64,000 nt of DNA from Reddybacter sp041622675 (GTDB lineage Bacteria; Pseudomonadota; Gammaproteobacteria; Pseudomonadales; Porticoccaceae), in the NCBI GenBank assembly GCA_041622675.1, contig JBFJYH010000010.1:1-64000 (forward strand), in the 5' to 3' direction. How positions within the stretch are numbered: position 1 is the stretch's first letter; every line of letters begins with the position of its first letter. A program made the position numbers and the translations under genes. Below are positions 35,883 to 45,818 of this stretch, piece after piece. The notes under the pieces were generated by a model. That model did not search any database and was not told where the DNA came from. It saw only the letters and a program-made list of their open reading frames with translations.

Positions 35883-36332
35883 TTACTGCGAGTCAGCCTC
35901 GAGGTGTGTCAAGGCGGCACTGAGAGCAAGATCGTAGCTCTGGGCACCGAAGCCACAAATCACCCCAATGGCAATATCAGAAAAATAGGAGTGCGAACGG
36001 AACTGTTCGCGGCTGTGTACATTCGAAAGATGTACTTCAACAAACGGAATAGACACCGCCAACAGCGCATCGCGTAGAGCGACACTGGTGTGGGTAAAGG
36101 CGGCGGGATTAATCACTATAAACTCAACACCCTCATGGCGGGCATCGTGTATGCGATCAATCAATTCATATTCGGCATTACTTTGCAGGGCTAACAGGTG
36201 ATGGCCCGCAGCGATACAGCGCTCGGTGAGTTGCTGGTTAATATCATCGAGCGTGACGGCACCATAAATCTCGGGTTCACGACTGCCGAGCAAATTAAGA
36301 TTCGGCCCATGCAAGACCAGAATTGTCGCCAT
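35883..36332 (-). CDS. aroQ: 3-dehydroquinate dehydratase, type II
   Basis: 149 residues, the family size. Third step of the shikimate pathway. Shows LVLHGPNLNLLGSREPEIYG with the catalytic Tyr and lid Arg, QSNAEYELIDRIHDA, INPAAFTHTSVALRDAL, and the HLSNVHSREQFRSHSYFS segment with catalytic His. ATG 36332. Located upstream of accB, the common aroQ-accB-accC order. Confidence 0.97.
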   Translation of the reverse strand: MATILVLHGPNLNLLGSREPEIYGAVTLDDINQQLTERCIAAGHHLLALQSNAEYELIDRIHDARHEGVEFIVINPAAFTHTSVALRDALLAVSIPFVEVHLSNVHSREQFRSHSYFSDIAIGVICGFGAQSYDLALSAALTHLEADSQ

Positions 36333-36495
36333 TACCCCTCGCTCCCCATTGTTTTTATGCCGCCATCACGCCGAACTGGCCGATGCCGGGAAGTTTGCAT
36401 GAGTTAAAAAAGTTTGTCCAACTTTATAGCATTTTGTGCGAAATTTCTCGATTTTGCCGGCATTTTCCAACGAAAACTTCCGCATGAAAGAGAGA

Positions 36496-38289
36496 CTAGC
36501 CACCCTCAAGAACTTTTTGCACCATACTTTCTGTCAATAACTGAGGTAAGACTTGTACCGTCGCACTGCCTGGCGAGTAGTACAGATACAAGGGCACACC
36601 ACTGCGACCATATTCTTTTAATAGTAACGTGATCTCGCTATTGCGATTGGTCCAGTCGCCCTTCAAGTAGACAATATTGTTGGCCCGCAAGGTTTCAGCA
36701 AAGACTGTTGAGCTGAGGGCCATTTTTTCATTAGCCAGGCAGGTAATACACCAATCAGCGGTCAAGTTGACAAATACCGGCCGCCCCTCGCTGCGCAAGC
36801 TGTCTAGCTTCACGCGGGAGTAAGGCTCCCAAAGCTTTTCGTCAACAGCTTTTGGCGGCGCAATAGCGATAGTCAAAGCAACAACCGTGGCCAGCAGGGC
36901 AGCCATCTGCCGCCAGCGCTTCGCCCCAGCTCCAACCCCGCTCAACCAAGCACCAAAAGCCAGCAACAACATGCCAGTGGTAACCAACGCCACTCGATCA
37001 ATATTTGTTTGTCGGCCTAGCACCCAGAGCAGCCAAATGGCACTGGCATAGAGGGGGAAGGCGAGGAACTGGCGAAAATGTTGCATCCACGGCCCCGGTG
37101 CTGGCAACTTTTCGAGCAGGCCAGGTATCCAGCTCAGCAACACAAAGGGCAATGCCATACCGAGACCCAGCATCGCAAAAACCAACAAACTAATGACCGG
37201 GGTTTGGGTCAGCGCAAAGCCAAGGGCCGTCCCCATAAATGGTGCGCTGCAGGGGCTGGCCACCACCGTTGCCAAGACACCCGTCATAAAGGAAGCGCGC
37301 AGGGATGTGCCCGTAACCGCCGACTGACCAACATTCATCCACCGGGCGCCCACCTCCAGCAAACCCGAAAAACTCAGTCCAGCGGCAAACAAAAGATAGG
37401 CCAGCAAACTCACAAAAACGGGTGACTGTAACTGAAAGCCCCAGCCCACTGCTTCACCCGCCTCGCGGAAGATCAACAACAGGGCGGCAATGACAACAAA
37501 AGAAATAACAATTCCCAGCGTATAAGCCATACCATGCAAATGCTTACTGTGCTCACCCAAATGCGCAGAGGTCAAACTGAGAACTTTGATGGACAACACC
37601 GGGAAGACACAGGGCATTAGGTTGAGAATGATGCCGCCGAGTAAGGCGAAGAGAAGCACGAGGGGTAGGGTTAGGGCGCTACTACTCCCAGCAATATTCG
37701 TCAGCCCATTTATCTCAGTGCCATTCATCGCATCCGTGGCGAGCGACAATGGCTGCTTTATTTCGACAAACCTTTGCGTCGCTTCCCCTGTATCAGCGTG
37801 GGTAAAATACTGGGTGCGCGGTGGGTAACACAAACCGGCATCAGCGCAGCCCTGAGAGCTTACTGCAAGGGTCCAAGTCTGACCTTTTAAGCGCGCCGGT
37901 AAATCCACCCGCAGAGCCACGGTGTCATAGTAAACCTGCAACTCTTTTTCATAATACTCATCATAAATAGACTTGCCAGGCGGGTAGCTCACTTTCAGCA
38001 GGGAGGTGTCACCGCGATCGTCAATGACAGCAACTGCAAACTTATGTTGGTAGAGGTAGTAAGTGGGTGCAGCACGCCAGTTGAGAAGCAAGCCCTGGGC
38101 ATCACCCGTCACCTGCACTTGATAAGCCTCCTCCACTGGTAAAAAAGCGGGGGGGCTGCCGGCCAAAAGGGCACTGGATGAATTGCCACCGGCTTGGCTC
38201 CAGCCTTGGGCTTGAGCAAACGAGCAAAACACTAGTAACACGAGCAATACGTAATGCCCAAAACCTGCCACCAATTTATTACAAGGCAC
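36496..38289 (-). CDS. dsbD: Thiol:disulfide interchange protein DsbD
   Basis: 597 residues from GTG 38289 (signal peptide about residues 1-28, VLLVLLVFCSFAQA), with GGAG upstream; the TTG at 38349 would give a longer, poorer N-terminus. Moves electrons from cytosolic thioredoxin to periplasmic partners. N-terminal domain with the cysteine in GLCYPP; eight-helix membrane domain with MPCVFPVLSIKVLSL and ASPCSAPFMGTALGFAL; C-terminal thioredoxin domain with ADWCITC near residue 512. All cysteine pairs are present. Next to aroQ as in Pseudomonas. Confidence 0.94.
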   Translation of the reverse strand: MPCNKLVAGFGHYVLLVLLVFCSFAQAQGWSQAGGNSSSALLAGSPPAFLPVEEAYQVQVTGDAQGLLLNWRAAPTYYLYQHKFAVAVIDDRGDTSLLKVSYPPGKSIYDEYYEKELQVYYDTVALRVDLPARLKGQTWTLAVSSQGCADAGLCYPPRTQYFTHADTGEATQRFVEIKQPLSLATDAMNGTEINGLTNIAGSSSALTLPLVLLFALLGGIILNLMPCVFPVLSIKVLSLTSAHLGEHSKHLHGMAYTLGIVISFVVIAALLLIFREAGEAVGWGFQLQSPVFVSLLAYLLFAAGLSFSGLLEVGARWMNVGQSAVTGTSLRASFMTGVLATVVASPCSAPFMGTALGFALTQTPVISLLVFAMLGLGMALPFVLLSWIPGLLEKLPAPGPWMQHFRQFLAFPLYASAIWLLWVLGRQTNIDRVALVTTGMLLLAFGAWLSGVGAGAKRWRQMAALLATVVALTIAIAPPKAVDEKLWEPYSRVKLDSLRSEGRPVFVNLTADWCITCLANEKMALSSTVFAETLRANNIVYLKGDWTNRNSEITLLLKEYGRSGVPLYLYYSPGSATVQVLPQLLTESMVQKVLEGG

Positions 38290-38461
38290 GTACTTTCTCC
38301 ATATTGCCAGCTTGATCGTAAGTTTTCGTCTTGGCCTAAAAGTTGCCAAAATGTTTTACACTGTCGCGCAAGTTTTGCACAACGCGATGATAACGCCTGT
38401 GCCAATAACAGCAACTCACGCCGTCATCGACGCGCAAGTATAAACAAAGAGGAAGTTAGAG

Positions 38462-39514
38462 ATGGCAAAGCCATGGTTTAAACCGCTGTTCAGCGGCAAA
38501 GATGAATCCGAGCCTGCAGCCAATAGTTACGACAGCCGCCTAGCCGAAGAGGGCGAAACCGCTCGATGGGCACTGCGCATGCTCACCATCCTATTACTTG
38601 TCCTCTGCGCCCTTAGCTGGTACTGGAGCCGGGAGCCCAAAATAGACATCTCCCAAAACCTTGCCGGCCAGCACCCAGTGGCCGGCTCAGCCCTCACCTC
38701 TACATTAATTGATGTCGTCGACATCTTACTCGAAAAACCTGGCGGCCTGCTAAGTAACGACGTCATGCCCCCCGGCGTGTTTCTCGACAATATTCCGAAC
38801 TGGGAATACGGCGTGATTATTCAAGTGCGCGACCTCTCTAAAGCCATGCGTGAAGCCTTCAGCCGCTCTCAGTCACAGTCAACGGAAGACAAAGACTTAG
38901 CGCTGGCCGAACCGCGTTTTAACTTTGACATCGACAGCTGGATGCTCCCGGCTTCTGAAAAAGAGTATCGCAATGGCCGCAAATACCTGCAAGGCTACCT
39001 CGTGCGCCTACTGGACGACGATGAGTACAACGCCCAGTTTTACGCCCGCGCCGACAATCTGCGCTATTGGCTGAGCACCGTCGAAACCCGTCTCGGCAGC
39101 CTGTCCCAGCGACTCAGCGCCAGTGTCGGCCAAAAGCGCATCAATATTGACCTCGCCGGCGATAGCGCCGCCACTCAGTCAACGCCAACACCCAGTGAAG
39201 AAATGGTCAAAACCTCTTGGACCGAGCTCGACGATGTGTTCTACGAAGCGCGAGGCACGTCCTGGGCACTCGTGCATTTTTTAAAGGCAGCGCAGGTCGA
39301 TTTTGCCGACGTATTGGCTAAGAAAAATGCTCGCATGAGTCTCGAGCAGATTATTCGAGAACTTGAGGCCACCCAGGCACCCTTGCACAGCCCCGTATTA
39401 CTCAACGGCAGTGGATTTGGACTACTGGCTAATCACTCACTGGCCATGGCCTCTTACATCAGCCGTGCCAATGCAGCCATTATTGACTTGCGGGAGTTGC
39501 TATCCCAGGGCTAG
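38462..39514 (+). CDS. DUF2333 family membrane protein
   Basis: 350 residues. A short cytosolic N-terminus, one membrane segment (about 40-58, LTILLLVLCALSWYW) and a long periplasmic DUF2333 domain (PWFK near the start, PGGLLSNDVMPPGVFLDNIPNWE, SPVLLNGSGFGLLANHSLAMASYISRA-type sequence near the end). Function unknown; conserved in gammaproteobacteria. ATG 38462 with AGAGGAAG upstream. Divergent from dsbD and convergent with trpC. Confidence 0.85.
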   Translation: MAKPWFKPLFSGKDESEPAANSYDSRLAEEGETARWALRMLTILLLVLCALSWYWSREPKIDISQNLAGQHPVAGSALTSTLIDVVDILLEKPGGLLSNDVMPPGVFLDNIPNWEYGVIIQVRDLSKAMREAFSRSQSQSTEDKDLALAEPRFNFDIDSWMLPASEKEYRNGRKYLQGYLVRLLDDDEYNAQFYARADNLRYWLSTVETRLGSLSQRLSASVGQKRINIDLAGDSAATQSTPTPSEEMVKTSWTELDDVFYEARGTSWALVHFLKAAQVDFADVLAKKNARMSLEQIIRELEATQAPLHSPVLLNGSGFGLLANHSLAMASYISRANAAIIDLRELLSQG

Positions 39515-39529
39515 CACCAAATGTAAGCA

Positions 39530-39550
39530 CCTGGCAAAGGATCTGCCAGG
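39530..39550. terminator. Possible terminator between DUF2333 and trpC
   Basis: CCTGGCA (39530-39536) and TGCCAGG (39544-39550) form a perfect 7-bp stem with a seven-base loop in the convergent intergenic space. There is no T-tract. A TTTTTT run further right (near 39640) is not attached to it. Confidence 0.4.
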
Positions 39551-39661
39551 GCCCTGAACTAAACCTTCAGTACTTCGCCACTCGAAGGTGAGTAGCGCCA
39601 AGTAATATACAGCTCTCTAAGCGTCACTTGGCCACACTTTTTTAGCACCGGTTCGCCCACA

Positions 39662-40480
39662 CTAATTAAACATTTCCATAAGTCGGCGACCCGGATCCTT
39701 GGCCTTCATAAAGGCTTCACCCACCAAGAAAGCATTAACTCCGTGACCGCGCATCGCCATCACATCGTCGATGGTATGAATGCCGCTTTCAGTGATCACT
39801 AAGCGGTCTGCAGGGCATTTATCAAGTAGGTTAAACGTCGTTTCGAGCCGGGTGCTAAAGGTGTGTAGGTTGCGATTATTGATGCCTATTAAAGGCGTTG
39901 ACAGTGTCAGCGCCACATCCAGTTCCAGCGCATTATGCACTTCGACCAATACATCGAGCCCAATGTCTAATGCTAGATCATGCAGCTCTGTCATTTGCTG
40001 TGGCTCAAGCGCTGCTGCTATCAACAAAATACAGTCGGCACCGAGCGCTCGCGCCTCGACAACTTGATAGGGGTCGACAACGAAATCTTTACGCAGCAAC
40101 GGCAGTGGCGTGGCGCTATGAGCTTGGCGTAAAAAGTCATCACAGCCCTGAAAAAAATCGACATCAGTGAGCACAGAGAGGCAGGTCGCACCACCCTTTT
40201 CATAACTGCGGGCAATGCGCACCGGGTCAAAGTTTTCACAAATGACACCCTTGCTGGGCGAGGCTTTCTTGACTTCGGCAATCACCGCCGGCAAGCCTTG
40301 CGCAACTTTACTTTGCATAGCGGCGGCAAAGCCACGACACGCGGGCATATCACTGACCTGTTGACGCAATGTCGCCAGGGAAACCTTGGCACTGCGCTCG
40401 GTCACCTCTTCACGCTTGCGTTTAAGAATGTTTTTCAAAATGGTTGGTGTATCACCCACCGCTGTTTGTCCTTCTGGCAT
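39662..40480 (-). CDS. trpC: Indole-3-glycerol phosphate synthase
   Basis: 272 residues. Ring closure to indole-3-glycerol phosphate in tryptophan synthesis. TIM barrel with VIAEVKKASPSKGVICENFDP, SVLTDVDFFQGC, LRKDFVVDPYQVVEARALGAD, LIGINNRNLHTF and VITESGIHT. ATG 40480 with AAGGAA about nine bases upstream. TrpC only; no TrpF domain is fused. Last gene of the trpE-G-D-C cluster. Confidence 0.97.
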   Translation of the reverse strand: MPEGQTAVGDTPTILKNILKRKREEVTERSAKVSLATLRQQVSDMPACRGFAAAMQSKVAQGLPAVIAEVKKASPSKGVICENFDPVRIARSYEKGGATCLSVLTDVDFFQGCDDFLRQAHSATPLPLLRKDFVVDPYQVVEARALGADCILLIAAALEPQQMTELHDLALDIGLDVLVEVHNALELDVALTLSTPLIGINNRNLHTFSTRLETTFNLLDKCPADRLVITESGIHTIDDVMAMRGHGVNAFLVGEAFMKAKDPGRRLMEMFN

Positions 40481-40492
40481 TCGATTATTCCT

Positions 40493-41527
40493 TTACTCGG
40501 TTAACAGTGTGCTAAAAGCGGCCAGCTCATCAAGCTTTTCCAATGCCAACCCACTGGCGATAGTGTCCTGGGCCATGGCGACGCCCTCAGCGAGGCTGGA
40601 GGCAACACCACTGACATAAATGGCGGCACCCGCATTCAAGGCAAGCATATCGCCGGCTTTACGGCCGAGTGCAGTGGGCCGTGAACCTAGGGCATCGCGT
40701 ATCAGCGCTAACGAACTGGCGGCATCGACAACGCCAAGACCATCGAGGTCTTGCTCAGCAATACCGAAATCAGGGGGCGCAATGCGATATTCACGAATCG
40801 CCCCACCCTGTAATTCGGCCACACGAGTGCCGCCGGCAAGGCTAATTTCATCGAGGCCGTCGTCACTGTGCACGACCATAATGTGCTCGCTGCCCAGACG
40901 CTGTAATACCTGAGCCACCGGTTTACAAAGGGCGGCATCGAACACACCGATCAACTGCCGCTTAACCCCGGCCGGATTAGTCATTGGACCAAGAATATTA
41001 AACAGGGTGCGCACGCCAAGCGCCTTGCGCGGTCCGGCGGCATGTCTCATAGCGCTGTGGTGCTGGGGGGCAAACATAAAACCGATGCCCTCACTGTCAA
41101 CACAGCGGGCGACCTGCGCGGCGTTGAGGTCGAGCCTTACTCCCGCCGCCTCCAATACATCAGCGCTACCACTCTTGCTGGAGACCGAGCGATTGCCGTG
41201 CTTCACCACTCGGCCACCGCTCACAGCCACGACCAAAGCACTGGCGGTCGAGACATTAAACAAACTGGCGCCATCACCGCCGGTGCCGACAATATCGACC
41301 AAATGTTCACCGCTAACGCTGACCCCACTGACCAGCTCGCGCATAACCATTACGGCACCGGTAATTTCGTCGAGGCTTTCACCCTTCATGCGAAGCGCAA
41401 CGAGAAAACCGGCTATTTGCTCCGGGCTAGCTTCACCGGTCATGATCTGGCGCATCACCGCGACCATTTGCTCTTGGCTTAGGTCGATCTTTTCTATCAC
41501 CTGAGCAATAGCAGTTTTTATATTCAT
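40493..41527 (-). CDS. trpD: Anthranilate phosphoribosyltransferase
   Basis: 344 residues. Transfers phosphoribosyl from PRPP to anthranilate. PRPP-binding VDIVGTGGDGASLFNVSTAS, KHGNRSVSSKSGSADVLEA, FMFAPQHHSAMRHA and GVRTLFNILGPMTNPA are intact. ATG 41527. Gap to trpC is 12 bp and to trpG 31 bp. Confidence 0.98.
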   Translation of the reverse strand: MNIKTAIAQVIEKIDLSQEQMVAVMRQIMTGEASPEQIAGFLVALRMKGESLDEITGAVMVMRELVSGVSVSGEHLVDIVGTGGDGASLFNVSTASALVVAVSGGRVVKHGNRSVSSKSGSADVLEAAGVRLDLNAAQVARCVDSEGIGFMFAPQHHSAMRHAAGPRKALGVRTLFNILGPMTNPAGVKRQLIGVFDAALCKPVAQVLQRLGSEHIMVVHSDDGLDEISLAGGTRVAELQGGAIREYRIAPPDFGIAEQDLDGLGVVDAASSLALIRDALGSRPTALGRKAGDMLALNAGAAIYVSGVASSLAEGVAMAQDTIASGLALEKLDELAAFSTLLTE

Positions 41528-41558
41528 CGTGTTATCCAGCTAAACGAAGATGGGGAAA

Positions 41559-42149
41559 TTAACGCCCACCTGTACCTTCAAGAAAGTGGCGTAGTAAGTC
41601 GTGGCCGTGCTGACTAAGAATAGACTCAGGGTGAAACTGTACGCCTTCCACATCGAGTGTTTTATGGCGCAGGCCCATAATTTCATCAAGCTCACCGCCA
41701 TCGGTCTGCGTCCAGGCGGTGATTTCTAGGCAATCGGGCAAACTGTCTTTTTCAACCACCAGCGAGTGATAACGCGTCGCTTCAAAGGGATTTGTCAGAC
41801 CGCGAAAAATGCCACCATTGTTGTGGTGAATGGACGATACCTTACCGTGCATCACCTCACGTGCGCGCACCACTTGGCCTCCAAAAGCCTGACCAATACT
41901 CTGATGGCCCAGGCAAATACCCAACAGCGGAATGCGCCCAGCAAAATGCTCAATCGTTGCCAGCGAGATACCCGCTTCATTGGGCGTACAGGGGCCGGGG
42001 GAAACGACTATTTTTTGTGGTGCCAGAGCTTCAATGTCAGCAATACTGAGTTCGTCATTACGCACAACTTTAACGTCACCACCCAGCTCGGCGAGATATT
42101 GCACCACGTTGTAGGTGAAGGAGTCGTAGTTATCAATCATTAAAATCAT
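41559..42149 (-). CDS. trpG: Anthranilate synthase component II (glutamine amidotransferase)
   Basis: 196 residues. Class I amidotransferase supplying ammonia to TrpE. Starts MILMIDNYDSFTYNVVQYL; nucleophile Cys in LLGICLGHQSIGQAFGG; catalytic His-Glu in GVQFHPESILS. The gap after trpE is only four bases, consistent with coupled translation of a two-subunit enzyme. It could also serve folate synthesis as PabA. Confidence 0.97.
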   Translation of the reverse strand: MILMIDNYDSFTYNVVQYLAELGGDVKVVRNDELSIADIEALAPQKIVVSPGPCTPNEAGISLATIEHFAGRIPLLGICLGHQSIGQAFGGQVVRAREVMHGKVSSIHHNNGGIFRGLTNPFEATRYHSLVVEKDSLPDCLEITAWTQTDGGELDEIMGLRHKTLDVEGVQFHPESILSQHGHDLLRHFLEGTGGR

Positions 42150-42153
42150 CGTA

Positions 42154-43638
42154 TTACTCTCCCAGCACCATGGCAGCGGCGCGAAAAATGGCTCGCGCCT
42201 TGTTCATGGTCTCCTTCCACTCCAGCGCGGGTATGGAATCGGCGACAATGCCACCACCGGCTTGTACGTAGAGTTTGCCGTCTTTAATCACGGCGGTGCG
42301 AATCGCAATGGCGGTGTCCATATTACCGTTCCAGCCCAAATAACCCACTGCGCCGCCATAAATGCCGCGCTTCACCGGCTCCAGCTCGTCAATAATTTCC
42401 ATCGCGCGAATCTTTGGGGCACCGCTCAAGGTACCAGCGGGCAAGGTGGCACGCAGTACATCAATGGCCGACAACTCGGGCTTCACCTGCCCGGTAACAT
42501 TGGAGGTGATGTGCATAACGTGGGAGAAACGCTCTACCACCATTTTTTCTGTCAGTTTTACGGTGCCAGTTTGCGCAATGCGGCCAACATCATTGCGACC
42601 CAGGTCAATCAGCATTAAATGCTCGGCAATTTCTTTCGGATCGGCAAGCATTTCTGCTTCCATCGCCAAATCTTCTTCTTCACTGTGCCCACGGCGGCGA
42701 GTACCGGCAATGGGACGCACGGTGACTTCACCCTGTTCCAGACGCGTGAGAATTTCGGGCGACGAACCGGCAATTTGGAAATCGCCCATATCGAGAAAGT
42801 ACAGATAGGGAGAGGGGTTCAAATTGCGCAGGGCTCGATAGAGATTGACCGGCTCTGCCGGGAAAGGCAGGCACAGGCGTTGCGAGGGCACTACCTGCAT
42901 AACATCACCGGCACGGGTATAGGCCTTAATAGTTTCAACTGCCGCTTCATAACCCGCCTGACCCATACTCGAAACGAAGGCCTCTTCACTGACACCTTCG
43001 CCTTGTAAACGTACCGGCGGCAGCTCGGGTACCGGCTGCTTTAATTGGGTCTCGATGTCATCGAAACGCCGTTGGGCTTGCTCCCAGGCATCAGCTTGAC
43101 TCGGGTCGGCGTGGATAATCAATTTTAAGGTGCCGCCTAAATTGTCAAAAACCAGTACTTCTTCAGACACCATGAGGAGTATGTCGGGCACGCCCAGTTT
43201 GTCGGGCGGACAGCTATCAGCCAAACGGGGCTCGATATAACGCACCGTGTCGTAGCCAAAGTACCCCACCAAGCCCCCGGTAAAACGCGGCAGGTCGGGG
43301 CGCTCGGGCATATTGAATTGTTGCTGGAAGGCTTCAATTTCAGCCAGTGGATCTGGCACGGTGCGCTCTTCAATCACCGCACCGTTCTTTTCAAGTATCC
43401 ACTGGTGGCCACAAATTTTTAACACTGTGGCCGAGGGCAGGCCGATGAGAGAATAACGGCCCCATTTTTCACCGCCTTCGACGGACTCAAATAGGTAGGT
43501 ATAAGGCCCTCGTGCCAGTTTGAGATAGCACGATAGAGGGGTTTCGAGGTCGGCCAGTATTTCGCGCATGACCGGAATGCGCTGATGGTTTTGTGCTGCC
43601 AGCTGGGCAAATTCTTGGGACGACATATCAGGTGTCAT
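42154..43638 (-). CDS. trpE: Anthranilate synthase component I
   Basis: 494 residues from ATG 43638 (MTPDMSSQEF) with AAGGAA seven bases upstream; a TTG at 43652 is less likely. Makes anthranilate from chorismate. Feedback-site LFESVEGGEKWGRYSLIG, GYFGYDTVRYIE, and the chorismate-binding C-terminal half with GSSPEILTRLEQGEVTVRPI, LMLIDLGRNDVGRIA and GTLSGAPKIRAMEIIDELEP. Heads trpE-G-D-C. Confidence 0.97.
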   Translation of the reverse strand: MTPDMSSQEFAQLAAQNHQRIPVMREILADLETPLSCYLKLARGPYTYLFESVEGGEKWGRYSLIGLPSATVLKICGHQWILEKNGAVIEERTVPDPLAEIEAFQQQFNMPERPDLPRFTGGLVGYFGYDTVRYIEPRLADSCPPDKLGVPDILLMVSEEVLVFDNLGGTLKLIIHADPSQADAWEQAQRRFDDIETQLKQPVPELPPVRLQGEGVSEEAFVSSMGQAGYEAAVETIKAYTRAGDVMQVVPSQRLCLPFPAEPVNLYRALRNLNPSPYLYFLDMGDFQIAGSSPEILTRLEQGEVTVRPIAGTRRRGHSEEEDLAMEAEMLADPKEIAEHLMLIDLGRNDVGRIAQTGTVKLTEKMVVERFSHVMHITSNVTGQVKPELSAIDVLRATLPAGTLSGAPKIRAMEIIDELEPVKRGIYGGAVGYLGWNGNMDTAIAIRTAVIKDGKLYVQAGGGIVADSIPALEWKETMNKARAIFRAAAMVLGE

Positions 43639-43850
43639 GGCTATTCCTTTCAATGAAATAATGTAGCAAGTGTTGTAACGGGTTCATTTCTGTCGACCGC
43701 CCTAACGGACGGCACAAATCACACGTATGGCCATCGCCAACGCGGGGAATGAAATACCCTGCTACATTGCTTACCCAATATCACCAAAAAACTCCTGAAT
43801 CTGCGGCGGCATTTTAAAGCATTTCCCCCTGCGATTAAACTGCCAGCTAC
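43639..43850 (-). promoter_or_regulatory. trpE upstream region with spaced inverted repeat
   Basis: 212 bases between rpe and trpE. AATGTAGCA at 43660-43668 and its exact inverse TGCTACATT at 43760-43768 are 100 bp apart; in the RNA they could pair just before the trpE ribosome site. A 13-codon reading (43771-43812) has no tandem Trp codons and no ribosome site, so a classical trp leader peptide is not seen. No gph gene is present here. Confidence 0.35.
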
Positions 43851-44528
43851 TTACGATGGCTCAACGCCAGCCAATGCCTTGCGCATAGCGGCAATCGCCG
43901 CATCACGATTTTCAGCACCAAAAATGGCCGAGCCCGCCACAAAGGTATCGGCACCCGCGGCAGCAATTTCGGCAATATTACCAACGGTGACACCACCGTC
44001 GATTTCCAGGCGAATAGGCAGACCACTGGTGTCAATCATGGCGCGTGCCTCACGCAACTTATTGAGGGTTTCAGGGATAAATTTTTGCCCGCCATAACCC
44101 GGATTGACCGACATCAGCAACAGCACATCTATCTTATCGAGCACGTGTTTAGTGACTTCCAACCCGGTCGCGGGGTTCAGCACCAGCCCGGTTTTACAAC
44201 CGAGGCTGCGCGCCAATTGCAAGGAGCGGTCAATGTGACGAGTGGCCTCGGGGTGGAAGGTAATCCACGAAGCACCCGCCTCGGCAAACTGCACAATCAT
44301 CTCATCCACCGGTTCAACCATTAGATGGACATCAATCGGTGCCGTAATGCCGTATTCGCGCAGCGCCTTGCAGACCATGGGACCAATGGTCAAATTGGGC
44401 ACATAGTGATTATCCATAACATCGAAGTGTACAACATCGGCACCACTGGTCAGCACATTGGCGACCTCCTCTCCCAGGCAGGCAAAGTTGGCAGACAAGA
44501 TAGACGGAGCAATAAGGTAGTCGGACAT
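43851..44528 (-). CDS. rpe: Ribulose-phosphate 3-epimerase
   Basis: 225 residues from ATG 44528 (MSDYLIAPSILSANFACLGE), with AGGGA upstream. Interconverts ribulose 5-phosphate and xylulose 5-phosphate. TIM barrel with HFDVMDNHYVPNLTIGP, DVHLMVEPVD, ITFHPEA, LLMSVNPGYGGQKFIPE and LEIDGGVTVGNI. Upstream of the trp genes. Divergent from the alpha/beta hydrolase. Confidence 0.97.
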   Translation of the reverse strand: MSDYLIAPSILSANFACLGEEVANVLTSGADVVHFDVMDNHYVPNLTIGPMVCKALREYGITAPIDVHLMVEPVDEMIVQFAEAGASWITFHPEATRHIDRSLQLARSLGCKTGLVLNPATGLEVTKHVLDKIDVLLLMSVNPGYGGQKFIPETLNKLREARAMIDTSGLPIRLEIDGGVTVGNIAEIAAAGADTFVAGSAIFGAENRDAAIAAMRKALAGVEPS

Positions 44529-44683
44529 AATAGATCCCTGACAAGTAGTTGATAATCGCGGTATCACAGACACAAAGGCCGCCACTATGCCGAAGATAGC
44601 TGCGCCCTGCAATGCGCATTCGACCACAGACACATTCACGGCTGTGCTAATCTACTGCTCCAATTTTTACCCGACAACCGTCC

Positions 44684-45673
44684 ATGGTCACGACACACAC
44701 ATCTGCCACGCCTTCAGCTGTGGCAACCAGCTTGCAACGCTTACACGAAAACTTACCAGCACTATATTTTCAGCCTGACAGCGATACGCCCAGCCAAGAA
44801 ATACCCTATGCCGACAGCTACCTCACGCACTACCAGCTGGCAGATATCAATGTCGCCGCCAAAGTCCAGCGTGGCACTCGCCACTTTCTTGGTCAGCACT
44901 CTACTGCCGGTTACAAAGTTGCCTGCCAATACTGGCTACCGGAAGAGGCCAAGGGCACGGTGTTTGTAGTGCACGGCTACTTCGACCACAGCGCCCTCTA
45001 CCGCCATTTGTTTAGCTATTTATTAGCACTCGGCTACGCTGTCGCCACCTTCGATTTGCCGGGCCATGGCTTATCGGATGGTGAGCGCGCCTCCATCGCC
45101 AGCTTTGACCACTACGTCGAAACCTTCGACGGCTTACTTACCGTTGGCGACAAGCACCTGCCCCGACCCTGGCACGCCGTGGGACAAAGCACCGGCGGTG
45201 CGATTATTCTAAAGCACCTACTCGAAGAAAAAAGTCCACTATTATTTGAGCACATTGCCTTGCTCGCTCCCCTGCTACACACCCGAAACTGGGGACGAGG
45301 GCGGTTCACCTACCGATTGCTACGCCGTTTTATTTCACATATTGAACGTGATTTTAAAGCCAACTCTGCCGATGCGCTTTTTCTCGAATTTCTCAAACAC
45401 AATGATCCGCTACAAAGCCGACACATCCCCCTCGAATGGGTCGGCTCGATGAAACGCTGGACGGAAGAGTTTCACGACCTAGCCATCAATCACAAAGCCA
45501 TTACCATCGTACAGGGCGATCGGGATATGACCTTAGACTGGCGCTATAATCTTAGGCAATTGCAGCGCAAGCTACCGAAGGCAAAAATAGAAATAATCAA
45601 CGGTGCCCAACATCACTTGGTGAACGAGACCGAGGTTCTACGCAACCAGGTTTTTCTCGCAATGCCGTTTTGA
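44684..45673 (+). CDS. Alpha/beta hydrolase, monoglyceride-lipase-like
   Basis: 329 residues. Serine hydrolase of the lysophospholipase/monoacylglycerol lipase type. Oxyanion start VFVVHGYFDHSALYRHL, FDLPGHGLSDGERASI, nucleophile Ser in AVGQSTGGAIIL, likely acid Asp in VQGDRDMTLDW and His in INGAQHHLVNE. No signal peptide, so probably cytosolic. Substrate not determined. ATG 44684. Monocistronic. Confidence 0.88.
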   Translation: MVTTHTSATPSAVATSLQRLHENLPALYFQPDSDTPSQEIPYADSYLTHYQLADINVAAKVQRGTRHFLGQHSTAGYKVACQYWLPEEAKGTVFVVHGYFDHSALYRHLFSYLLALGYAVATFDLPGHGLSDGERASIASFDHYVETFDGLLTVGDKHLPRPWHAVGQSTGGAIILKHLLEEKSPLLFEHIALLAPLLHTRNWGRGRFTYRLLRRFISHIERDFKANSADALFLEFLKHNDPLQSRHIPLEWVGSMKRWTEEFHDLAINHKAITIVQGDRDMTLDWRYNLRQLQRKLPKAKIEIINGAQHHLVNETEVLRNQVFLAMPF

Positions 45674-45818
45674 CATTAACTAAACGGCACTGACATCAAA
45701 GCAGCAATGTCAAGGCCAGCCAGCCTCGCAACCCCAATGTAAAACTAGCCCAAAGAACGCATTACAACAGAGTGGCTCGACACAAGCACTCCCTACTAAT
45801 GCCCACGTTATCAGAAGC

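Noticed and set aside
43771..43812. 13-codon reading frame before trpE as a trp leader peptide
   Set aside because: No tandem tryptophan codons, no ribosome site and no attenuator with a U-tract.
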